From assembly GCA_013396915.1 (NCBI GenBank), contig VWZL01004634.1, positions 1 to 64,000 on the forward strand: a stretch of 64,000 nucleotides of DNA. The letters run 5' to 3'. A model generated the notes under the pieces. That model was not told the origin of the DNA. It saw nothing but the letters and a program-made list of their open reading frames with translations, and searched no databases. The DNA is from Stercorarius parasiticus (taxonomy: Eukaryota > Chordata > Aves > Charadriiformes > Stercorariidae). Position numbers and translations under genes: made by a program. Shown piece after piece: positions 35,184 through 46,312 of this stretch. How positions within the stretch are numbered: position 1 is the first letter of the stretch; the number at the start of each line of letters is the position of its first letter.

Positions 35184-36352
35184 CACAAAATCACAGCATC
35201 ACAGAATGGTTGAGGTTGGAAGGGACTTTTGGAGGTCATCTAGTCCAACCCGTGCTCAGGCCTGGCCACCTAAAGCAGTCTGCCTAGGACAGTGTTTCCA
35301 AGGACGGAGACTTCACTGCCTCTCTGGGTGACCTGTGCCAGTGCTCAGTCACCCTCACAGTCAAAAGTGTTTCCTTATGTTCAGGTGGACCTTTCAGTGT
35401 TTCAGTTGGTGCCCATTGCCTCTAGTCCTGTCATTGGGCAGCACTGAAAAGAGCTTGGCTTTATACTCTTGGCACCCTCCCTTCAGATACTTGCACGCAT
35501 TGATGAGATCCCCTCAGAGGCTTTTCTTCTCTAGGCTGAACAGTCCCAGGTCTCTCAGCCTTTCATCATTTGAGAGATGTTCCAGACCCTGCATCATCTT
35601 AGCGGCCTTTCACTGGACTCTCTCCAGTATGTCCATCTCTCCCTTGTACTAGGGAGCCCAGAACTGGACACAGTACTCCAGATGTGGCCTGAGCAGTGCT
35701 GAGTAGAGGGGAAGGATCACCTCCCTCAACCTGCTGGCACATTCCTCCTCATGCATCCAGGGTACCATTGGCCTTCTTTGCAGTGAGGGCATGTTGTTGG
35801 CTCATGTCCAACTTGGTGTCCACCAGGACCTACAGGTCCTTTTCTGCAAAGCTGCTTTCCAGCTGGTCAGCTCCCAGCATGTATTGGTGTCTGGGGCTGT
35901 TCCTCCCCACACACAAGACTTTGCCCTTACCTTTGTTGAACCGTATGAGGTTCCCATAAATCCATTTCTCCAGCCTGTTGAGGTCTCTTTGGATGGCGTC
36001 ATGACCTTCTGGTGTATCAGCTACTCCTCCCGATTTTGTATCATCAGGAAACTTGCTGAGGATGCACGCTGCCACATCATCCACATGATTAATGAAGACA
36101 TTGAACAGGACTGGCCCCAGTATTGACACCTGAGGCACATTGCTTGTTACTGGCCTCCAACTAGACTTTGTATCACTGATCATCACCCTCTGCGCCCAGC
36201 CATTCAACCAGTTTTCAGTCTCGTCGTCCAGCCCATACTTCATCAGCTTCTCTATGAGGATTTTATGGGGAACAGTGTCAAAAGCCTTACTGAAGTCAAG
36301 GTAGACAATATCCATTGCTCTCCCCTTGTCTACCAAGTCAGTCATTTCAGCT
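35184..36352 (-). mobile_element. CR1 LINE, about 1.2 kb, with decayed reverse transcriptase
   Basis: The left end is the inverted CR1 3' terminus (CACAGAATGGTTGAGGTTGG, TCATCTAGTCCAACC). Reading leftward from 36345, a 171-codon open frame encodes the central reverse transcriptase: YLDFSKAFDTVPHKIL, then NVPQVSILGPVLFN where the family has GVPQGS, and FPDDTK where the active-site box should be FADD or similar. The DD pair is kept, but neighbouring residues are altered and the frame stops early. A 5'-truncated, inactive copy. Confidence 0.95.
35830..36345 (-). pseudogene. CR1 ORF2 reverse-transcriptase remnant
   Basis: 171-codon fragment of the LINE reverse transcriptase inside the CR1 copy. 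Motifs from its start: the FSKAFDTVPH block (residues about 15-27), PQVSILGPVLFN (about 73-84) and the PDDT box (about 102-105). The start Met is internal to the original protein, the N-terminal endonuclease is absent, and the C-terminal part after residue 171 is interrupted. Not a host gene. Confidence 0.9.
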
Positions 36353-39300
36353 ACTTCATTTCATCATTTAAGGATTCTTTCCAGGCTATTCAGGACACCT
36401 AAGAAAGGTGACCTCAACTCAATCCTAAAAATGATAATTACAAGCCTGACAACTTTACTAAGCTATCTGCTCAAGCATATTAAAGATGTTCTGCAGTGAG
36501 TTCCCCATGTAGTCCTTCCACATCTACCTGTCTATGGCTTTTCTTGAGAGCTGCCCTCTGTTACTCCAGTGCCCTATTGACTGCTTGCTCCTACAGTCCC
36601 ACAAGCAAGGGCTGTCAAAGGTGTCCCCATGCTGTGGCAGTTATGTGGAACGTGGGATAAAGAAAACTATCCCTTTTTCTGGGCAAAGAGAGGAAGGAGC
36701 CTTGCTCCAGCCCCCTCCATGCTGAAACTGAATATGCTTCAGGTGGTGTAATGTGACATAGCCAGTGGAAACAGAAAACAGAAAGATCGTTTCTAACTGA
36801 TTAAAGCTGTGTTTCTGTTACCTACATGGTGGTTGGCTGAGAAAAGGTGAGGCCAGCTCAGCTAAATAGGGAGAAGTAATTTCTCTAATCCACATTTTTC
36901 CCCTAATTGTGGTGGAGAAAATAGAGGGATGTGAGCATTTCAGTGAAGAGGACTGAGATGTCATCCTCTGGACTTCTCACTGATTTTGATAGCCATGATG
37001 TTGTGAGAACTACACATGCATTCGGATACAAAAAGAGCCAGAGCAACCTGTTTATTGAAGTGAGAAATGATACATATTCTTGTCCTTAAGCCGACGCTGA
37101 AAGGAAAAAGTTAGAAAGCATTGATACACAGATTAATACACACTTCAAGAAATGCTCTTTTCAGTCTTTATGTCAAATGCCATTGTGATTTATTTTTTTT
37201 TTTAATTTAGTTGTTCTAGGAACAGTTATTTAAAAATGAAAAGCTGAATATGACCGGACTTTGTTAACGTTGAAAGTTTATGAGATGATACTTTTGTAAA
37301 GCTGTGTAGTTTGCATTTTCCTAACTCCTCCAGCAACCTCTTATCGGAATTTACAGCCCAGGTTCTGTAAGGGAATACATGATTCTCCCCCAAAATCAGG
37401 CTTTACAAGGAATGTTCTTTCTGCCCTCTCGTGGTCACAAGCCAGTTTTGCAGCGACGGGAATTTCAAAGACATGCATTGCATTTCGATAATCCCAAATG
37501 TCTTGCTTTTGCTTTAGAGAACAAACATAAAATTTCGTATCCCCGAGCCAGTTTTTCTCTATACAATGTACTTATGTGTATCTTTCATTTGAGTACAGCA
37601 GTTGACTATTTAGATTGTCAAATTAATTACATACAATTTTCTTAGTTGTACCTTATAACCCAGAAGATGAAGATGTAGCTTGCATGTTAGAAGAAACAGG
37701 TGAGAATAATTTCTTTTCTAGCCACTAAGGTAATTTTAGTTCAAGGGCCCGTGCCTCACTGTTGACCTGTTCACATGAAAATTGTTGCATAATTGCATGC
37801 AGCAGCTTCTTCACACCTGCAGTGATTCTTAACTTATTTTTAAGTTAAATTGCACTCAGGTTCCATGTCATGTCAAGCAATCGATAAATACATTTATTAC
37901 AGTGGGGTTACTTTAGATTTATCCCAGACTGAGGGCAGGATCAGACCACAATGCCAATTTATATTTTACAAATATCCGATACAGTTTAAAGGTTACCATG
38001 TATCCCTTGTATGAATAATACTATTAAATACAGGCTTATAGAGAGTTGTATAGTTTCAGTTAAGGCCAAAGTGAGCTGCTTCTGCTTATCACTTTTTCCA
38101 ACAATCAATTATACAAAGACAGAATAGGTGTACATGCACGCACAGTGGCATCTCTAGGGCTTGTTAGCTGGTGAGCATCAGAAAAAGAAATTCTGTAGCA
38201 GATGTGTGAGAGCATATAATGCAATAATGATTTAAGAGAACAGTATTATAAAAAACAAGAATAGATTATTCACTGTCAAGATAATATTAAGGAGATGAGA
38301 ATATTTTGCTGTTATACGTTGGAAAATGGTGGGGGGGGAGTGGGGGGAAGCCATTAATTTATACATTACCTGCAGACTTTCTCCTGTGTACCCCTTTTCC
38401 CAGCCAGCTCAAGTTACCATATTCTTATCTCTGTGATTCTGGGGTAGCTAGGAAAATCACCACTGCACAGGTACAGCCTGCACTGCCGTTCTGCCAGTGC
38501 CAAACTGTGCACCATCTGCCCTTAGTGTAAGAGGGAAATAAGACCTAGAAAGAATTTGTCACTAGTTGTAAATTTGAGGTGGGGGTGGGCTCTGCAATCC
38601 TCCAGGCCGCCCCTGGGGATTCATAAATTCATATGCAGTGTAACTATGTGCAAGAATACATTTGTTAGGAGAAGTCTTGAAATATGGATCTTCGAGAAGT
38701 GTACGGTGGTGGCTGAGTCGGCACGGGAAGTACCTTCTGAAGACTGTCTGCACTTTTCCCCTCCCCTGCTCTTTCCACACAAGACTGACACTTCTAGTTA
38801 AAAAGCAATTCAGAATCACCTGGGTTCACACTTCCTTATTTCAAGATTTCATAAGCCGTATGTGATCCCAGTATAAGTACCCTGGTGTACCTTCACTAGT
38901 ATTTAATTTCTTCACAGGCATCTAAATTAAACTTCTGACTTTTCTTTCATGGCTGCCAAAAGAAATCAGCTGCTGAATTGGGCTGTACCATTTCATTTGA
39001 AATGCCTCCTGACGGTGAATTGATGAGCCTAAGGGCAAGTAGGTCCGTAGTCAAAAAGATAGCCATGCTCAAAGACAAGCTCAGCACCCAACATGCGCTT
39101 CTATTTTTTCCTTGAGCCTCTGTCTTCAACAGCAGGGTTCAAAGAAAGTTTGTCTTCATTCTTTTACAAATAAAATTCTCCGTATTGGTCATATAATGTA
39201 GTTAATTCTAAGCACTTTTATTACCTGGAGATGCAGATGTATTTTATGTACTCACAGAGTTGAGCAGCTAAGAGAAGCAGCTGATTTTAAAAAGTTCTGC

Positions 39301-40449
39301 TCTGTTCTCCTTCACTGATTCATGCAAATGGGCCAGTTAAGCCCTGCTGGGAATGAATAGCACATAGAGCTCATCAGACGTTACTGGCTCTGTTTAGCAT
39401 TTCCACAAATTGTAAATCTATTTGTTTTCAACTGAAAAAAATGTTATAAAATTCCTCAGATATGTAAGATGGCCTGTTGTATACTTTGAATCTCAGTGAT
39501 GCAAAGGAATTTAGTATGTTCTCTTTGATGTGAGGCAGGGCGGCTTTAGGAACTGAGGGTCAAAACCCAAGCATGGTTTTGTGTTAGGAAATGCCTAATA
39601 GTTGCCTCTGCTTTTGAACCACTGCTCATCTATCACTTGTTACCAATATATGCACAAATGTGGTATTTTCAAAGTCAGATACGATGACTTCATGTGCCCT
39701 GCAATGTATGTATTGCATTATGCATGTCTGTGCATTTGTGCTACGGTATGAAGTGTGCGAAGTTTAGCTCCTGTTTCTAATATTTAACCATTTCTTTCAT
39801 TATTGGTGACCTACCAAATATATGTGAGGAGAGAGGAGAATAAATATTTTGAATGTGAAGCTGTAGTTGAAAGGATTGAAAATATTCTTTATTTGGTTAT
39901 TGGCTGCCTCTAGCTGTATATGTAAGATCAACCCTTTGGGTCCATCTGAATTGCATGAATTATGAGAGAAGTGAAAGAGGGAAGTTTCTCATACATGCTT
40001 TGCTTTCAACTCTGTTGAGCCATAAAGTGACTTCTATTTGTTTGCTGGCTTGTGCCTATAATTTTCAACGTGCTGCAAGAGACAAAGTAGCTGGATGTCA
40101 TACTAAGGACAACGAACAGAGTAGTTTTAAGTGTGGTCAATTGCTATGAGCATCAGAGATGAGATAAATATATTAAGTGCAAAAGCTTCAAAACCAGAAC
40201 AGGTGTCCTAATATGACAAAATAGGGGGAAAGAGCTAAGTGGTCAACAAGTTCCAGAAGATGGGAACAGTTAAAGGCTCTTATCTGTCTGCACCGTTACT
40301 GCTATTGACTAGTAAGCCTTCTGCTGTGGCAAGTGACCTACATTTGGTGAGGGACTTGGTGTCAAAGTTATAAAGGTATATAAGGAAATAGAAATATAGA
40401 TTCCTTTGTGAAGTAATGGTTTTGTCTTAGCTTTGCATCTTCAAAGCTT
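36353..40449. other. Intergenic, no supported gene
   Basis: Unique AT-rich DNA. Contains a CTCF-like motif at 37421-37434 and a G-rich run at about 38327-38347. No convincing exon. Confidence 0.6.
37421..37434 (-). promoter_or_regulatory. CTCF-like motif, minus orientation
   Basis: The minus strand reads CCACGAGAGGGCAG, one mismatch from the classical CTCF core, with a retained CpG. It faces the plus-oriented site at 22145. The SPMIP4 start codon lies between them. Confidence 0.45.
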
Positions 40450-40535
40450 GAAGAATTGTAGAATCAAAAAAATGTGTGGGTTGGAAGGATCCTTTGGAGA
40501 TCATCTGGTCCAACCTCCTATTGAAAGGAGGGCTT
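40450..40535 (-). mobile_element. CR1 LINE 3' end fragment, minus orientation
   Basis: TGTAGAATC, then GTGGGTTGGAAGGATCC, TTTGGAGATCATCTGGTCCA and ACC follow the inverted CR1 terminus. It is diverged and short. Confidence 0.75.
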
Positions 40536-43179
40536 AAAAGAAATAATGATCTGCTGAGATGCTGCTGTGTGAGGCAAAGTAGTACTTGGGTGCCTCTGAA
40601 AATCGGGGATGTAGGAAAATGAATTTTCCTGTGCAAGGTTTTTCTGACCTATGTCTGTCTTAATCACCTGACTCTTTTTTTTAAGACTTGCAAACAATAG
40701 AAACAACCTTCTGGTTTTCCTTTTACTTTACACACTATTAGCAGGTTGGAGAGTGGCCATAAAGGGATGGAATGAACTTGAGTAGCATTTAATACCTTCT
40801 GGTTTTAGAAAACTATTGAAACCATGTACTTTTCTTATAATATAAGTACAATGGTAGCCTACAAATATATCTGAGTTTCCTGAAAGCCTATCTAGAATAT
40901 TTCTTCCACCAGTTAATTGTAGGGCTCTAAATGGATAATTGGGATGACATCTGTAAGATAAAGCCATTTTTTGCTGGTTTTCACCAAAATTTTTATTGGG
41001 TATGGTTCCAGGTAAGGCCATAGGAACAAACTTCTGGCTAATCACTTCATAGGATCCATGTGCATAGGTAGGGAAAGAAGAAAAAAATATATTTTACACT
41101 GTCCGTGATTCTTTGAGATAAAACACACATAAGGATACCTTAAGCCTCTTTTGCCCTTCCTAATAGCACAGATTTTTCTCATCAATATTCTGTGCTACAA
41201 AAGATCTGAGTGGCACTAGCTGAAGCCCTTCTACGCCTTATGTCATCAGGAGAGAAGCACAAGTGCAAATTGGGTATCTATGTGTGTCCATGCAACTGTG
41301 CTAAATGTACTTTAGTGGGTGTCACTAATGAGAACATTTCCAATTCCTGTTAATGGGTACTTTTCAAGAGGGGGCAATTTTTAAAATGTCTTGTTTAGTG
41401 TTTGGCAATTTCTAGTGGTCTGTGATGACCAAGGCTAGCCCTGTTGTTGTCTTTTGGAGAAGATGCAGGTGCAAAAGCGTTGAAGTGAATCTAAGACTGA
41501 AAGATTTCAAATGCCAGATGCCCAAGCCTTTGGCTCCTTCTGAGGGTAAAACAATAGTGTCTCTTTACATTCCACTAAAACTGTCCAAATGATACACTGA
41601 AATCATCAACATGATGAGCCCTCTGACTTATAAATTAATCAGTAGATTGTCAGCTGTCTTCTCTCTAAGCTTAAGTCAGAATCTAAAATAAGCCTGCTGT
41701 TGTTTTTGCATGGAAGCTTTAATAACAGACATAAATATTACGTGTATGGCAGGAAAGGCTGGGAGCTCCTGAATCCTACTAGAATTCATGCCGGTAAGCC
41801 TCGATAGTCTGTCACTTGATTTACTTGAGTCCTTTCCTTGCTTTTCCCCAATTCATGAATAATATCTGTATATGGATAATAAATAATCTGGTGAGTAATA
41901 GCTATAGCAATGTATGTTGCCTGTTGTGCCCCCTCTCTTCCCGTTGCACTATCCAGTGATTGTTTTCTTGGCTAACATGCTCTCAAACCAAACAGAAATT
42001 TTGCACAGCATAGCATAATTCCTCCTTTATGTACTTTTCGCCTAGCTCTTCCTCTGCTGAGGGAAAATAAATCAACAGCCATCTCCTGTATCCGTGCTGT
42101 GGAGCTTGCAATAAGAGGGCAACCTAATTGTACTTGCTGCTGGGCCAATGTTTGAGCTTCTGCTTTCCTCCCACAGCAGCCATCATTAACGCCAATTGAT
42201 GTGTACCCTTTCCCTGTTGCTAGGTGATATGTGCCTTAAAAAACGCAGCTCCTATTGCTGCTTAGGGATTCTCACAAATCTTGTTTGCTCTTGGTTCACA
42301 TGATGTGCAGTAAGGTTTGCAGGACCAGAACACAACTCAAAGTTCAGGTCATTTCTTTCTGCTGTTCATTTGGCTGTAAATCACTAAAAAATCCCACAGT
42401 TTTCCTGACTACAGAAAGAATAACATCCTGTTCTGGTGGAAGGCAACGGCAAGACTTTCTGCTTCATAGGCTGGGTTCTGGACTTTCCCCCACATAGGTA
42501 ATTTGTTGACCAATGTCCATCAGCATGGACTTGGCAGCAGTACCCAAGCGTTGTGCTGCAAAACTGGTGTTTCATCAGCACTTGTTAGGTAAAGTGTTTT
42601 CTGAGACTCAGAGAGAAGCCCGGAGATTCATTTGGGACTCTGACTTTCAAAAGGTACATTCTCGTTGTTTATAATCTGTTTAGATGTCCCTCTCTCTTTG
42701 ATATTGCTAGTCTTGAGTGAGTAGAGAGACTAGATACTCTCAGGACTGTGGTCTCTCTACTTTGGATTGAATTAAATTCACCAGCCACAGGTTGAATAGT
42801 GTTGTGTTTCAAGTAGCTGCGTTAACTGTAGAGGAATGGCAACTCAGGCTCTGCCCCAACTATGAAGTTACCTGATAAAAAGGATCAATTTGATCAAGGT
42901 TTTTTCCAGGTTCCTCTAAAGATATGTGGAATGTAAGGATATCTGGTTACTGGCTATTCAGCATAAAAGACTAAGACAAGAGACAGGAGAAGTAATAAAT
43001 TAGACTCTCAGATACCCATACCCTGAGGAAGAGGAGATAACAAGACAGTAACAAAGAGCAGAACTCTTAGATCACTGATTGATGGGACCTTAAAGGAACT
43101 ACCCAACGCATTCAGGAGGTTCAGCCAGAGCTCTGTAACTGGTTATCATGGATCTCATGGGAAAGAGCAAACTCACAAT
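40536..43179. other. Intergenic, no supported gene
   Basis: Unique sequence with scattered short chance frames. No repeat family or exon could be assigned. Confidence 0.55.
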
Positions 43180-43960
43180 GGGATATTTGAGAGGGCTTGT
43201 AGGATCACATAAAAGTTATTATGGTATGTTTTAAGGGATGTGGGAAAGTGCTAAACGTATTTTGGTATGTTTAGGGGACAGCCAAAGACAGTCAAAGGCA
43301 GGCATCAAGATAGGTAGGGGATGAAGAAGCATGGGAAAATAAAGAGCAGAATAAAAGAGGCCGTTTGCATGCAGTCAAGCTGCTGTCAGTATTTGTTGTC
43401 AGGCTATGCCCTGTGCGTCATCATCACAGTGTGTCCTATCTTCTTGTTAAACTAAATAATTGAATGTTTTCCTATGTGAGTGTGCTCTCTATTCTATGTG
43501 CATGTGTGTATGATCTGCTGGCAAATTTCAAGCCAGGCTAGCTGGTGAGGAGTGGTCTGAGTGCCAGCAACTGGAGATAGAGACTGAGGATTGAAGGGCT
43601 AGCAACTGGAGAGACTGATTGCCTGGATACCAGCTATTGAACCGATCGAGCATCTAAGAACTGCTCATGAAGGGACCCATCTGTGTGTGTGATTCTAATT
43701 AATAGGAATTTAAAGCTGGACTAACTGGTGAGCAGGAGAAGAGGTGTGAGAGCCAGCTATCAGAGACCATAGGATGGGATAGTGGAGGGACCAAGGGTCT
43801 GAAAGCCAGCTGCTGGAGGGACTACCACTCTGAAACAGCTACTGGAGGGACCTGTTTGTGTGTTTTAGGGTGGGAGATCTGCTAGCAAGCTTTCAGTCTG
43901 ACTAGCCTGGGAGTGAGAAGAGGATCAGCCCATTTGTATGTTTATGTGAGTCTTGTTGGT
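43180..43960 (+). mobile_element. Possible LTR-type segment followed by diverged tandem units
   Basis: About 43340-43480 has a layout reminiscent of a retroviral LTR: AATAAAAGAGGCCGTTTGCA, then a T-rich GTGTCCTATCTTCTTGTTAA and CTAAATAATTG as a possible poly(A) region. Downstream, about three diverged units of roughly 170-185 bp begin near 43499, 43683 and 43855, each with a GTGTGTG start, a GCAARTTT-like run and CTGGTGAG/ACTGGTGAG. Inside them AGCCAGC-N-ACTGGAG-type sub-repeats recur. No gag, pol or env frame is present. An old endogenous retrovirus remnant is my inference. A non-LTR tandem repeat is the alternative. Confidence 0.4.
43499..43940. repeat. Diverged tandem repeat, unit about 170-185 bp
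   Basis: Shared blocks between units: GATCTGCTGGCAAATTTCAA versus GATCTGCTAGCAAGCTTTCA, and GGCTAGCTGGTGAGGAG versus GGACTAACTGGTGAGCAGG versus TGACTAGCCTGGGAG. Short sub-repeats of the form CAGCAACTGGAG, CAGCTGCTGGAGGGA and CAGCTACTGGAGGGA recur between them. The tandem structure is seen directly; its origin is not known. Confidence 0.7.
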
Positions 43961-45883
43961 GTGTATATGGAGACTGGAAAGGTGCTGCTTTCTTGTCTGC
44001 TGGTAGTCGGTTGTGGCTGTATAGTGTGTGTATGTACGTGTGGTATGTTTTTTAGGGATGCCTAGCCCCACTATTGGCCAGACGTGGTGTCAAGGTAATG
44101 CAGTATACGATGACCAGAAGTAAGAATCCCTTAGATCCCATAGTCCACCAGATTTGACTTCCCTGTAACCGATGCAAATTCAGCTTCTCTTCAAAGCTTA
44201 CTGAAAACTCAGTTTTGGAGAAAGCCTAAACACACAGTATTCCACTTAGAAGGGAATGGTTTTCATAAGAAATATGAAATGGAAATATGGGTTTATAATG
44301 GATTAGCCCCTTCTGCGTGTGTATCTGGTAGCTGTAATGTCATTCACATTAACAGAGGACTCGGGACACCCACAGGGCACAACTTGTAGGACATTAGGGA
44401 GGGCATTATCTTAGATATAAAACCCAAGATAATTGCATTAGAATATGACTTTGCTTAGATGTTATTCCTCTGTGGGGGTCCAAGAAGCTAGGTTTTATTT
44501 GTGACAAATTCTTGACAAGTCACCTTTCAGATTTATATCTAACATAACTCACAACCAACAGGAAAAGTGCTTTCTCTACATTTTACTTGATTTTCTTTAG
44601 CTGCATATGACACAAAGGGTACCAGTGGTGTTGATCTTGTTTCTGTTTGTTATTCAGATCATAGGCTTCTTTTTATTTGTACTATGCTTCTTTATTCATA
44701 CTATGCTTCTTTTAATTTTGCTTAAAATGCTTTCAATTATACAGCCATTGTTCTGAAATTAGGTTTTACAACCAACAGGACATAAGTCGCACAGAAGTAA
44801 ATAGAATTTATGCTATACTGCCACTGAAGTAAACTACTACAACAATCACTACAATTATCATTGCCTTATACATCAGGGTTTGTGCAGAATAAATACATTA
44901 TTCATAACATGAAGACCGGTTTGCATTTCAGTTCTCATGTTTCCTTTTCATGACCTTTAGTTTTGAAAACACATTGCAGCTTTTCCAAGACTCTCAATTT
45001 CTGTCTTCATGATTTCATTGCAGTATTAATGAAACAGAATTCATATCCCTAAAAATATCAGACAAATAAAACATAATCTGTTACAATCAGGTGAGACAGT
45101 GAGAAAGGAATGAAAGGAATCAAATTAAATAAGAAAGAATCTTGGCTTCTGATATATCAGTTATCTTTCCTGGCCTGAACTTCTACTTTACGCATGTGTC
45201 AGATGCAAGTCAGGCGTAGCCAACTGAAACTTCGTTCCAAAACATATGGACAGTTCAGATAAAGCAGCAGATATGGTAAGAAAGACTGTTATTGAAGACC
45301 TGGTTAAAATTATTCTTAGTAATGGACGGAAATATTTTTCCTATCCTGAAAAAATTTCTGAGATGTCAAAAAAAATTTTCATCTTAACCTGGAGTGAAAA
45401 ATCAAAATCTCAAACATTTTCTTAGTAAGACAATCTGAAAAAAAAAAAGGTTCGGATGAGAAAAAAGCTAGCATTTTCAAAACCCTGCAATTCAGCTTGA
45501 AATTTTGTCTTTTTGTTAACTCTAATTTGCATAAATTTAGAAAATGGCAGAGTAATTTTTGGGTAGTTTTGTTTGGTCGTTTTATAGTACTGAAACGGGA
45601 TATTTTAATGAGTCTAAACCTTTTTTGCCAAAGCTTTAAACTTTTCAAAATGAAACCTGATCTAAAAAAGCGTTGTCAAATCGCATCTTGTCATATGAAC
45701 ATTTTCGGGTTTGGCTATTTGGCATCTTCTCATTAGAAGAGATTTCATAAAAAGATTCTCTACTGTGATTGTGATGAAACTTTTTGATTTGATGAACTGC
45801 AAATTTTTCTTTTGGCAAATTGGACTCGTATTGAAATGCTTAGGGAATATCCCTTGAGGAAGTGTGGTTGTATTTGATCATTG
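43961..45883. other. Downstream flank of NPVF
   Basis: AT-rich DNA. Near 44675-44715 a 19-base unit (TTCTTT-ATTCATACTATGC type) is repeated about twice. A third NPVF exon may lie here, but none could be placed with confidence. Confidence 0.5.
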
Positions 45884-45939
45884 CTAACCTTCTTTAATAT
45901 GCATTTTAATATATGGCTTGAACGCTTGCATTGTATTAC

Positions 45940-46312
45940 CTGGTTCAGATTCCTGAACATCTTGAGACAGACTGGTGGACAATGACTTCCCAAATCTCTG
46001 TGGCAAATTTAGAAGAGACTGACTGGAACTTTTAACAAGTGGAGATCTCCCAAGCCTATGTGATACCTCTGGAGCACGCCTAGGTATGTTCTCTGCAAAA
46101 GCTCTCCCAAATCTCAGAGGCAGATTAGCAATTGGTTTAATGCTTCTTTCTTCTGGATAATTTCTTCCAAACCTAAGAGGTAAATTAGCAACTGAATTTG
46201 ACATCTTGTTTACTGTAGGAGGGTTCATTTTAATGATATTTTTTGATCCCCAGTCTTTCATTTCTTCAAAATTGAGACTCCTCTGCTTTTCTTCCAAGAT
46301 ATTATCTTTAAT
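45940..46312 (-). CDS. NPVF: NPVF exon 2 (all RFamide peptides)
   Basis: Starts after an acceptor with a long T tract ending TTTTTTAG (the A-run at 46315-46327 on the plus strand). Encodes IKDNILEEKQR, then the RP1, GnIH and RP2 peptides. Basic cleavage sites: KQR before RP1, GR after RP1 and GnIH, RR at residues 125-126, GR at 135-136, and GK after RP2. Confidence 0.96.

Noticed and set aside
45690..45812. Open frame after a TTTGCAG acceptor as NPVF exon 3
   Set aside because: Phase would fit, but the polypyrimidine tract is poor and the encoded C-terminus has no resemblance to any NPVF precursor I know.
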